A DNA stretch of 64,000 nt from Foetidibacter luteolus (GTDB taxonomy: Bacteria > Bacteroidota > Bacteroidia > Chitinophagales > Chitinophagaceae). Below the pieces are notes generated by a model. The model did not search any database and was not told the DNA's origin. It was given only the letters and a program-made list of their open reading frames with translations. Where the stretch lies: assembly GCF_009650435.1 (NCBI RefSeq), contig NZ_VVIP01000043.1:248001-312000 (forward strand), given 5' to 3'. Shown in pieces: positions 27,268-34,497 of this stretch (position 1 is its first letter; every line of letters begins with the position of its first letter). Both the position numbers and the translations under genes were made by a program.

Positions 27268-27975
27268 CTAATGACAACTTACTACCTGCCGCTGCGGCCC
27301 GGGCAACATTGGGCTTACGTAAGGAATGTTAAGCCCCATGCCACGCAAAACAAACAATACGCCCACCAGGCCAATAACAAAAGGCAGTGTTTTACGTATG
27401 CGTTCACGGTAAGAAAGCCGTATCCTGTAACCATAATACGATAACAAAATCATGGCCGGCGCGGTGCCCACGCCAAACAACAGCATAAAAGCCACGGCAC
27501 TCTTTACATTACCTGTTGACAATGCGCCAGCTACAGCAAAATAAACCATGCCACAGGGTAGGAGGCCATTGGCAACTCCAATAAGGAAGAAATGGAATGG
27601 GCCCGTTTTATGTATATGCCTGCTGATTATTTTTTGTACAGCTACATGCATTGTTCCAACAAACCGGTTGCCTGTAAAAACCCTGCCCACCGCCAGGTAA
27701 ACAACAAAGCCCAACATGCCAATACCTGCCGCCACAGATAGCCAGCTTTGCAAACCGGCCAGGTAAAGCTGGCGGCCAGCCAACCCGAACAACAAACCCA
27801 ACAGGCTGTAAGTGGTTATTCTGCCAGCATTGTACAACAATATTCCCGGCAATTTACGGGAAGGGTTTATGGCCTGCAATGGCAGCGTAAACGCTATGGC
27901 GCCGCACATGCCTACGCAGTGAAAACTACTTAACAACCCCAGCATTAATGCAGGTATCGTTTGTGCCCAGCTCAT
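27268..27975 (-). CDS. SafE/TauE-like membrane protein of the cbb3 cluster
   Basis: 235 aa, about six membrane helices. N-terminal LLSSFHCVGMCGAIAFTLPL with a conserved Cys pair, mirrored by VANGLLPCGMVYFAVAGAL, the pattern of the UreH/DsbD-like sulfite exporter SafE domain found next to cbb3 oxidase genes. A role in copper handling or oxidase maturation is suggested by this position and the paired CxxxC-like cysteines. It overlaps fixH by 4 bp. Confidence 0.85.
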   Translation of the reverse strand: MSWAQTIPALMLGLLSSFHCVGMCGAIAFTLPLQAINPSRKLPGILLYNAGRITTYSLLGLLFGLAGRQLYLAGLQSWLSVAAGIGMLGFVVYLAVGRVFTGNRFVGTMHVAVQKIISRHIHKTGPFHFFLIGVANGLLPCGMVYFAVAGALSTGNVKSAVAFMLLFGVGTAPAMILLSYYGYRIRLSYRERIRKTLPFVIGLVGVLFVLRGMGLNIPYVSPMLPGPQRQVVSCH

Positions 27976-28412
27976 TGGGTACTTATTGTTATGCTCTGTT
28001 CGTAATAGTATGGGGTTTCCGCCTGGTACAAAGAAATTTTTACCAGGTAGCGAACCGGCGTTAGCTGAGATTTATTTATCTGCATATCTCCGTCGTTATT
28101 AAAGTCAGGTGGCAGTTTAACATCGTTGGCAGCATTTGCAGGGCAGTAAAAATGTACCTGGCCCTGCAGCGCCAAACCTTTTAAAGTTCCAGGCAAGCGA
28201 AGGTGTATAACGCCGGCACTTTCCTCAATTGTTACTGCGCCTGCTGTGCCGGCATTACGCAGGCCATTTATTCGTTCCTGGTAGCGCAGTTCTTCGTTAT
28301 AATAGTCTTTAGACACCAGTTGAAAATCCTGGTGCATGCATTTGTAAACCAGCGTGCTCATAAGGGCGGCGAAACCCACAAATACTATTATTAATTTATT
28401 TCCCCAGTTCAT
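27972..28412 (-). CDS. fixH: FixH/CcoH-family oxidase assembly protein
   Basis: 146 aa. One N-terminal membrane helix (NKLIIVFVGFAALMSTLVYKCM) and a periplasmic domain starting QDFQLVSKDYYNEELRYQERI, the FixH signature. CcoH/FixH stabilises the assembling cbb3 oxidase. It lies fifth to sixth in the cco operon, separated from ccoG by 220 bp that hold a family B repeat. Confidence 0.88.
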   Translation of the reverse strand: MNWGNKLIIVFVGFAALMSTLVYKCMHQDFQLVSKDYYNEELRYQERINGLRNAGTAGAVTIEESAGVIHLRLPGTLKGLALQGQVHFYCPANAANDVKLPPDFNNDGDMQINKSQLTPVRYLVKISLYQAETPYYYEQSITISTQ

Positions 28413-28543
28413 GATGTTTTATTTTAAGTACATAATGATTGCCAATAAGTTTATCTTTTTAATAATCTCAGATGCAGATGGCAACCCTTTAATGTTGAAG
28501 CAAAAGTTTCCGGCGCCGAAGGCGGCAGGAACAACACTATATT

Positions 28544-28630
28544 GCGGGAAAAGCTGCGTAGCGAACTCAACAGTACAAGAGTGCGACGCAAGTAAAGCCC
28601 AACGATAGTTCCTGCTGCCGGGCCCATAAA
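28544..28630 (-). repeat. Dispersed repeat family B, copy 3
   Basis: A near-complete copy with GGGAAAAGCTGCGTAGCGAA, GTACAAGAGTGCGACGCAAG and GTTCCTGCTGCCGGGCCC blocks. It lies within the cco operon between ccoG and fixH and ends a few bases from the ccoG stop codon. Confidence 0.85.
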
Positions 28631-28632
28631 CC

Positions 28633-30048
28633 TTATTGCACCGGACCAAGAAAGTTCGTTTTTACGACAGACAACAGCTTATTCCCTTCGTATAACTCCA
28701 GTTGTATATTGGTCTTTCTTGCATGTATGGTATTTTTTGGAAGTACCACGAAAAATGAGCCGCTGCCCTGTGCCTCTTTAGCTATGCTGATTACCGGCTT
28801 GCCAATCATTTGCACCCTGCCCGGCCCGCGGAGCCTGATACTAAGCGGCAGGTGTTTTAATGTTTTGTTGGCAAATTTTATGTTGTAAAGGTTAGAGATG
28901 CTGTCCTGCCCCCGCTCCTGGAACAGCATGCCCGGTGTGCGGAAAACGGTGGCATCAATGTCTTTTCTTGTAATAATGAGCGTTGCCAGCAACCCTGCCG
29001 CTACAGTACACAGCAAGGTGTAAAACTTCATCCTGCTGCTATAGCGCAGTGGTTTACCCGTGGCAATGCTGTTCTCACTTGCATAACGCACCAGGCCTTT
29101 GGGCTTGCCTGTTTTTTCCATCACGGCATCGCAGGCATCTATGCAGGCCGTACAGCCAATACATTCCATTTGTACGCCATTGCGTATATCAATGCCCGTT
29201 GGGCAAACCCTTATGCACTGAGAGCAGTCAACGCAATCGCCAAAAACATTCTGCTCTTTTTTCTTTTTTATGCCACGTGGTTCGCCACGCTGGTAGTCGT
29301 AGGCTACTATCATGGAATTTTTATCCAGCAATACACTTTGCAGCCTGCCATAAGGGCAAACAGCGGTACATACCTGCTCTCTAAACAATGCGTACACGCC
29401 ATAAAAAATGCCGCTGAAAATGAGTATGGCCATAAAACCTCCCACATGGCTGGAAACAGGCGCTGTGATAATTTTCTCCAGCTCCTGCATGCCAATGATA
29501 TACGATAGAAAAAAGTTGGCGATGATAAAAGACAACACAAAAAATGCAATGTGCTTGGCTGTTTTTCGTAAAAACTTTTCCGTATTCCAGGGGGCTTTGT
29601 TGAGCATTTTTTGCTGGGCCGCGGTACCTTCTATCCAGTATTCCACCTTACGGAACATCATTTCCATAAAGTTGGTTTGCGGGCATGCCCACCCACAAAA
29701 CAACCTGCCGAAAGCCGCAGTGAACAATACGATGAAGAGCACAAATGTTATCATGCCTACGCCGATGATAAAAAAATCCTGCGGAAGAAACAGTTTTCCA
29801 AAAATTACAAACCGGGCATGCGGAATATCGAACATAAAAAGTGGCCTGCCGTTAACATAAATAAACGGTAACCCGAAAAAGAGCAGGAAGTATAGAACAC
29901 TCAGGTACGTTCTTACACGGTAAAACCGGCCTTTGGGCTGCCAGGCATATACCCAGTTGCGCTTACCGCTTTTGTCAACGCTGGCCAGCGTATCACGAAA
30001 AGCAGCGGCATCAATGCTTTCCTGGTATTTGTAAGTAGTGTTGGGCAT
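28633..30048 (-). CDS. ccoG: Cytochrome c oxidase accessory protein CcoG
   Basis: 471 aa. Polyferredoxin with membrane helices: the N-terminal part has FGRLFCGWACPQTNFMEMMF, REQVCTAVCPYGRLQ; the ferredoxin domain has CVDCSQCIRVCPTG and CIGCTACIDACDAVM (two 4Fe-4S sites). The C-terminal 120 residues are an Ig-like periplasmic domain (IG_C). CcoG reduces copper for delivery to the cbb3 oxidase. It lies two bases after ccoP, so the genes are coupled. Confidence 0.95.
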   Translation of the reverse strand: MPNTTYKYQESIDAAAFRDTLASVDKSGKRNWVYAWQPKGRFYRVRTYLSVLYFLLFFGLPFIYVNGRPLFMFDIPHARFVIFGKLFLPQDFFIIGVGMITFVLFIVLFTAAFGRLFCGWACPQTNFMEMMFRKVEYWIEGTAAQQKMLNKAPWNTEKFLRKTAKHIAFFVLSFIIANFFLSYIIGMQELEKIITAPVSSHVGGFMAILIFSGIFYGVYALFREQVCTAVCPYGRLQSVLLDKNSMIVAYDYQRGEPRGIKKKKEQNVFGDCVDCSQCIRVCPTGIDIRNGVQMECIGCTACIDACDAVMEKTGKPKGLVRYASENSIATGKPLRYSSRMKFYTLLCTVAAGLLATLIITRKDIDATVFRTPGMLFQERGQDSISNLYNIKFANKTLKHLPLSIRLRGPGRVQMIGKPVISIAKEAQGSGSFFVVLPKNTIHARKTNIQLELYEGNKLLSVVKTNFLGPVQ

Positions 30049-30050
30049 GG

Positions 30051-31220
30051 TTAGCGTTTACTGATATCCACAGGTTTAACAGCAGGAGCGGCAGTGGTAT
30101 CCGCAGCAGCATTCTCTTCTATGTACAGGTCTCCCTGGGGTTCTTTGGCTCCCGGCGGATGGGTGCCTTTGAGTGTGATGATGTAGTTGCTGATTTTTGC
30201 TATCTGCGCAGGGGAAAAATCATCCTGCCAGGCTTTCATCCCTTTCTCAGGATAGCCGTATTTGATGGTTTTAAATATGTCTTTTACGCCGCCCTTGTGC
30301 AGCCAGTAATCATCCGTAAGGTTGGGGCCTACAACGCCCTGGCCTTTATCTCCATGGCAGGGGGCGCAGTTACCAGTGAAAAGCTTATGGCCTTCTTCAA
30401 CGTAAGCAGGGTCGGCATTAAGCGCAACGGTGTTTTCATCCACCTTATCCGCACTCTTTTTAAGAAAGGCTTCTTTTTGTTCGGCTGCTTTGGTTAAAGC
30501 AACCTGTAATTCTTCCGCCGGTAACTGGCCTGTGTGCGAAATATGAAAACGGTACACATACACCACGCCGAACAATATGGTAAGATAAAAACCATATACC
30601 CACCAGCGGGGCAAGCTGTTATCCAGTTCCTTTATGCCGTCATAATTATGGTTTAGCACCAGCGCTTCTTCTTCCCTGGCAGATTTAAAGTTGTTCATTT
30701 TTTGCCAGAGCTTTTTCCAGTCGAATTTCTTTTCAACCGCTGTTTCAGGCGTTGTTATCGCTTTTTCTTTTTTGACAAATAGGTTGATGTAATAAATCAT
30801 TACCAGTATTACAACCAGTTCTGTTGCTATAACCCCTGCCAGTGCATAAAATGAAAAAACTGAAAGCCCGCCGATAGAAGTTACCGCCTGCGGAGCTGCT
30901 TCTGTTACTGTATTATCCTGGGCAAAAGCTGTTACAGATAAACCGCAGAAAAGCAGCAGGCTGAGTATTTTGGCAGCGCCGGCGGCTTTCTTTTTTTCTT
31001 CTTTCAGGCGTTGCATATACACTTCCGCCACGCCGGTAAGCACATGCGCCAGCGTAACAATGGCTATCAGCAACACGCCAGCAATAACCACCATTACAAT
31101 AGCCAGCGTATTGTTCATTTCAGATGGCTTGCGGGGCCCTTCCGCAAAAACGTAAGAGCTGCCGAAGAGTAAGAAAACCACGATGACTGCCCTGTAAATT
31201 ATTTTAGCAAAATATTTCAT
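30051..31220 (-). CDS. ccoP: cbb3 oxidase cytochrome c subunit CcoP
   Basis: 389 aa. A signal-like N-terminus and helix (1-60), a second helix (85-100), then the CcoP N-terminal domain DGIKELDNSLPRWWVYGFYL with a helix near 206-225, and one class I cytochrome c domain: C285-A-P-C288-H289. Canonical CcoP has two c hemes; here only one CxxCH is seen. The protein carries extra N-terminal membrane segments. Part of ccoS-ccoNO-ccoQ-ccoP-ccoG. Confidence 0.92.
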   Translation of the reverse strand: MKYFAKIIYRAVIVVFLLFGSSYVFAEGPRKPSEMNNTLAIVMVVIAGVLLIAIVTLAHVLTGVAEVYMQRLKEEKKKAAGAAKILSLLLFCGLSVTAFAQDNTVTEAAPQAVTSIGGLSVFSFYALAGVIATELVVILVMIYYINLFVKKEKAITTPETAVEKKFDWKKLWQKMNNFKSAREEEALVLNHNYDGIKELDNSLPRWWVYGFYLTILFGVVYVYRFHISHTGQLPAEELQVALTKAAEQKEAFLKKSADKVDENTVALNADPAYVEEGHKLFTGNCAPCHGDKGQGVVGPNLTDDYWLHKGGVKDIFKTIKYGYPEKGMKAWQDDFSPAQIAKISNYIITLKGTHPPGAKEPQGDLYIEENAAADTTAAPAVKPVDISKR

Positions 31221-31240
31221 GATTATTGAACATGTTTAGG

Positions 31241-31414
31241 TTAACTGTTTCCGGTGTCGTTAAGCGGTATGTTGCTAAGGGTTTCTATCAGCTTTTTATC
31301 TGCTTTCCACGCCCACAAGGCCATTATGGTAAAAAAGAAGAAGAAGATTAAAAAGGCGCTCATGGCATATACATCCACACTGGTTATTTTCTCCAGGTAA
31401 TTAATAAATTTCAT
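31241..31414 (-). CDS. ccoQ: CcoQ-like small subunit
   Basis: 57 aa, MKFINYLEKITSVDVYAMSA then a Phe-rich membrane helix (about 20-35) and a charged tail. The family CcoQ/FixQ is a one-helix protein that stabilises the cbb3 complex. It lies 12 bp after ccoNO and 20 bp before ccoP, where ccoQ is normally found. The short length and the position support the call; the sequence has few diagnostic residues. Confidence 0.8.
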   Translation of the reverse strand: MKFINYLEKITSVDVYAMSAFLIFFFFFTIMALWAWKADKKLIETLSNIPLNDTGNS

Positions 31415-31426
31415 AGCTGTTGTGTA

Positions 31427-33610
31427 TTAAGGTTTACTTACGGTTTCGGGTACTTTAATATCTGTGCCCATTCTCTGCATGTAAGCTATCAGGGCTATAA
31501 TTTCGCTATTGGCCGCTACGGGCAGCTTTTCTTTTTTAAGGCCTGCCTGTATTGCCTGCGCCTGAATTTTCATATCCCTGGTGGCCAGCTTATCATAGCC
31601 TTCAGGATAGGGCACACCCAGCTTCATCATAGCCCTTATTTTGGCGGGTGTAACAGCGCTGTCAACCACATCATCAAAAAGCCAGGGATAGGAAGGCATG
31701 ATGGAACCCGGCGACATAATGCGGGGATCGAGCATGTGGTTATAATGCCAGCTATCCGGGTATTTGCCGCCTATGCGGGCAAGGTCTGGCCCGGTTCTTT
31801 TACTGCCCCACTGAAAAGGATGGTCATATACAAACTCACCTGCTTTGCTGTATTCGCCATAGCGTGCCACTTCATCCCTGAAGGGGCGTATCATTTGCGA
31901 GTGACAGGTATAGCAACCTTCCCGTACATAAATATCACGGCCCTCCAGTTCAAGGGGCGTGTAGGGTTTAACCGCCTCAATGGTGGGTACGTTGCTTTTT
32001 ATTAAGAAAGTAGGAACCATTTCCAGTATGCCACCTATGGCAACGGCTATAAGGCTGAAGACCAGCATTTGCACAGGCCGCTTTTCAATCCAGCGGTGCC
32101 AGTGTTCTTTACCATGCGTTGCTACCACTTTGGGCAGGGGCGCTGCTTCGGCCGCTTCGTTGGCTACAAAGCTGCCGGCTTTTACAGTTTTATACAGGTT
32201 GTACACCATAATAAACACACCCACCAGGTAAATGCTTCCGCCTAGGCCACGCAGAGCGTAAAAAGGTTTCAGGTATTGCACTGTTTCCAAAAACTGGTAT
32301 TTCAACTGGCCTTCTTCAGTAAAGGTTTTCCACATGGTGCTTTGTGTAAAGCCGGCCCAGTACATAGGCAGGGCGTACAGCAGTATGCCGATGGTTCCAA
32401 TCCAGAAATGATTATTGGCCAGTTTTTTAGAATATAGCTGTGTATTAAAAATGCGCGGTATAATCCAGTACAAAACGCCAAAGGTTAAAAAGCCATTCCA
32501 GCCAAGGGCGCCAACGTGTACGTGTGCAATGGTCCAGTCAGTAAAGTGGGATATGGCGTTTACGTTTTTAAGGCTAAGCAGGGGGCCTTCAAAAGTGGCC
32601 ATGCCATAAGCGGTAATAGCCACTACCATAAATTTAAGCACCGGGTTCTCCCGCACTTTATCCCATGCACCGCGCAGGGTAAAAAGGCCGTTAAGCATAC
32701 CGCCCCAGCTTGGTGCAATCAGCATAACGCTGAATACAACGCCCAGGCTTTGCGCCCAGTCTGGCAGGGCTGTGTACAACAGGTGGTGCGGCCCGGCCCA
32801 GATGTAAATAAATATCAGCGACCAAAAGTGGATTATAGATAACCGGTAGCTGTAAACTGGCCTGTTGGCCGCTTTGGGTAAAAAGTAATACATTAACCCC
32901 AGGTAGGGGGTAGTTAAAAAGAAGGCCACCGCATTGTGGCCATACCACCATTGCACCAGCGCATCCTGCACACCCGCGTACCAGCTATAACTTTTTAAAA
33001 AGGTAACCGGCATTTCAAAAGAGTTTACTATGTGCAGCATGGCAACAGTAACCCAGGTGGCTATGTAAAACCAAATGGCCACATACAAATGGCTCTCCCG
33101 GCGCTTAATAATGGTGGCAAACATGTTGTACCCAAATACCAGCCAAACAAGGGTAATGGCAATGTCTATGGGCCATTCCAACTCCGCGTATTCCTTGCCT
33201 GTTGTAGCGCCCATCAGCAGGGTTATTGCTGCCGTTACAATAATCAGTTGCCAGCCCCAGAAATGCACACGGCTTAATATGTCGCTGTACATTCTTGTTT
33301 TGCACAACCGTTGCAGGCTGTAGTACACGCCCATAAAAATGCCGTTGCCCACAAAAGCAAAAATTACAGCATTGGTATGCACTGGCCGTACCCTGCCGAA
33401 AGTGGTAGGCGCATAATCAAAATTCAATGCGGGAAAATACAATTGAAGGGCTGCCAGCAAGCCGGCCAGCATACCTACAGCGCCCCAAAAAATGGTGGCA
33501 TAAGCAAACAGTTGCACGGTTTTGTTATCGTAATAAAACCGTTGCGGCGCTATCGCTTTAAGCTGCTCTTCCTCGCTGATAAGTGTTTCGTTGGAATCCT
33601 GCGTTAACAT
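31427..33610 (-). CDS. ccoNO: cbb3-type cytochrome c oxidase, fused CcoN and CcoO
   Basis: 727 aa. The catalytic subunit CcoN (1-480) has about twelve membrane helices with the heme/copper histidines: H78 (VHTN), H225 (YGHNAV), H275-H276 (GPHH), H363 and H365 (AHVHVG). The CcoO part (from about 510) has one helix and a cytochrome c motif C566-Y-T-C569-H570 (EGCYTCHSQMIRPF). Together they form the high-affinity terminal oxidase. Fusion of N and O is usual in Bacteroidota. Heads the operon with ccoS. Confidence 0.96.
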   Translation of the reverse strand: MLTQDSNETLISEEEQLKAIAPQRFYYDNKTVQLFAYATIFWGAVGMLAGLLAALQLYFPALNFDYAPTTFGRVRPVHTNAVIFAFVGNGIFMGVYYSLQRLCKTRMYSDILSRVHFWGWQLIIVTAAITLLMGATTGKEYAELEWPIDIAITLVWLVFGYNMFATIIKRRESHLYVAIWFYIATWVTVAMLHIVNSFEMPVTFLKSYSWYAGVQDALVQWWYGHNAVAFFLTTPYLGLMYYFLPKAANRPVYSYRLSIIHFWSLIFIYIWAGPHHLLYTALPDWAQSLGVVFSVMLIAPSWGGMLNGLFTLRGAWDKVRENPVLKFMVVAITAYGMATFEGPLLSLKNVNAISHFTDWTIAHVHVGALGWNGFLTFGVLYWIIPRIFNTQLYSKKLANNHFWIGTIGILLYALPMYWAGFTQSTMWKTFTEEGQLKYQFLETVQYLKPFYALRGLGGSIYLVGVFIMVYNLYKTVKAGSFVANEAAEAAPLPKVVATHGKEHWHRWIEKRPVQMLVFSLIAVAIGGILEMVPTFLIKSNVPTIEAVKPYTPLELEGRDIYVREGCYTCHSQMIRPFRDEVARYGEYSKAGEFVYDHPFQWGSKRTGPDLARIGGKYPDSWHYNHMLDPRIMSPGSIMPSYPWLFDDVVDSAVTPAKIRAMMKLGVPYPEGYDKLATRDMKIQAQAIQAGLKKEKLPVAANSEIIALIAYMQRMGTDIKVPETVSKP

Positions 33611-33613
33611 TGG

Positions 33614-33781
33614 TTATTCTTTGTTTGTAGATGTAGGGGATGGTTTGTCGTCAAAAAGCATTCGCAGGGGCGGACTATCCTCATCATCATACTGGCCATG
33701 TTTTACGCTCCACAAGAATGCGCCAAGGAATAAGGCTGCTACGGTTATGCTTGCGGTAAGTAAGAGAAATACAACGCTCAT
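33614..33781 (-). CDS. ccoS: cbb3 oxidase assembly protein CcoS
   Basis: 55 aa: MSVVFLLLTASITVAALFLG, a single helix, then AFLWSVKHGQYDDEDSP, the CcoS signature (x-W-x-x-x-x-GQFDD). Required for inserting hemes and copper into the oxidase. It stops 3 bp before the ccoNO start codon, so it is the first gene of the cco operon. A TACTTTTA box and an FNR-like palindrome lie upstream. Confidence 0.92.
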   Translation of the reverse strand: MSVVFLLLTASITVAALFLGAFLWSVKHGQYDDEDSPPLRMLFDDKPSPTSTNKE

Positions 33782-33800
33782 GGTTATGGTAATGAGGTGT

Positions 33801-33866
33801 TAAAAGTATCGTTGGCTCCGGTGCTGTTTACTGACGCGGCTCAATGCCGGACATGATTATTATCAT
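33801..33866 (-). promoter_or_regulatory. FNR-like site and -7 box of the cco operon
   Basis: ATGATTATTATCAT (33853-33866) is a perfect palindrome of the FNR/CRP kind (GAT-N4-ATC). TACTTTTA (33808-33801, minus) resembles the -7 box, and no -33 TTG is seen at the right spacing. The palindrome centre would sit near -64 of the start, consistent with an activator site. The same 14 bases recur at 45097-45110. Confidence 0.5.
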
Positions 33867-33946
33867 ACTGTTACATCTATACAATACACTTGTTCGCTAT
33901 TGATTATTTATTCTGAAATACAGGAAGATCATGGTACCAGCGAAAT

Positions 33947-34020
33947 TTTTTCATGGCATCATCGTTGCGTCGCAATCCGTTTGTCGTTCTGTTCTTTGGG
34001 CGGCTTTTCAGACCCGTGTA
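33947..34020 (+). repeat. Dispersed repeat family A, copy 5
   Basis: TTTCATGGCATCATC, GTTGCGTCGCAATCCG, GTTCTTTGGGCGGCTTTTCA and GACCCGTGTA. Similarity to copy 4 continues to about 34050 (ATGAGACACGCACCAGGGA). It lies between the cco promoter and the nested dyad. Confidence 0.8.
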
Positions 34021-34100
34021 GTACCGGAGTGATGAGACACGCACCAGGGAATGAGATAACATTAAACATAGGATTATTTGAAAAAGAGCAGGCTCTTACT

Positions 34101-34263
34101 ATGTTCCTGAGGGACATGTTGTGGGTAGAAGAACCATCCACGTTCTATTATGTTCCGGAAGAACATTTTGTGCCCATCCCACAGATACAGGCACAAAGCG
34201 TTCCTCTGGAACGCAGGGTAACACACTGTAATGTTCTACCCACAAAGTGTTCCGCGGGAACAC
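34101..34263. repeat. 163-bp nested dyad of four palindromes
   Basis: Four 17-bp palindromes of the form NNGTTCC-N3-GGAACNN at 34101, 34150, 34198 and 34247 (steps 49, 48, 49). They are separated by 31-32-bp spacers. The whole is mirrored about 34182: palindrome 1 with 4, 2 with 3, TTGTGGGTAGAA (34119-34130) with its complement (34234-34245), and TTTGTGCC (34167-34174) with GGCACAAA (34190-34197). The outer two arm bases covary (AT/AT, AT/AT, GC/GC, GT/AC). There is no protein-coding meaning. It lies in the 716-bp gap between ccoS and ccoI. Confidence 0.85.
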
Positions 34264-34497
34264 AGGATGCGCAATTCGCTTATTCTACCCAATCCTGGAT
34301 TAAACAACCCCGAACAAGGACGCATAGCAGAGAAGCCTGCATTAGCCCAGGGCAGGCTGCTACAGCAACTGGTGAATAGAATTGTTGCAGTACAAGTGAG
34401 TGATCCCTAATCGTTCCTCTCGGGACATACGCAACCAAAGCCAAATAGCAGTACTGCAGCTAAGTACATCATACCGCCTCACAAGCTGCGAAGCAGG

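Noticed and set aside
34101..34263. A CRISPR array
   Set aside because: The regular spacing of about 49 bp suggested it, but the repeats are only 17 bp and vary, the spacers mirror each other, and no cas genes are near.
34101..34263. A LexA-type SOS box cluster
   Set aside because: LexA sites in other phyla have GAAC-N4-GTTC; here the order is GTTC-N-GAAC, so it does not match, and no SOS gene follows.
33900..34379. Open frame of 159 codons on the plus strand
   Set aside because: It runs through a family A repeat and the palindrome array, has no family match and reads as repeat artefact.
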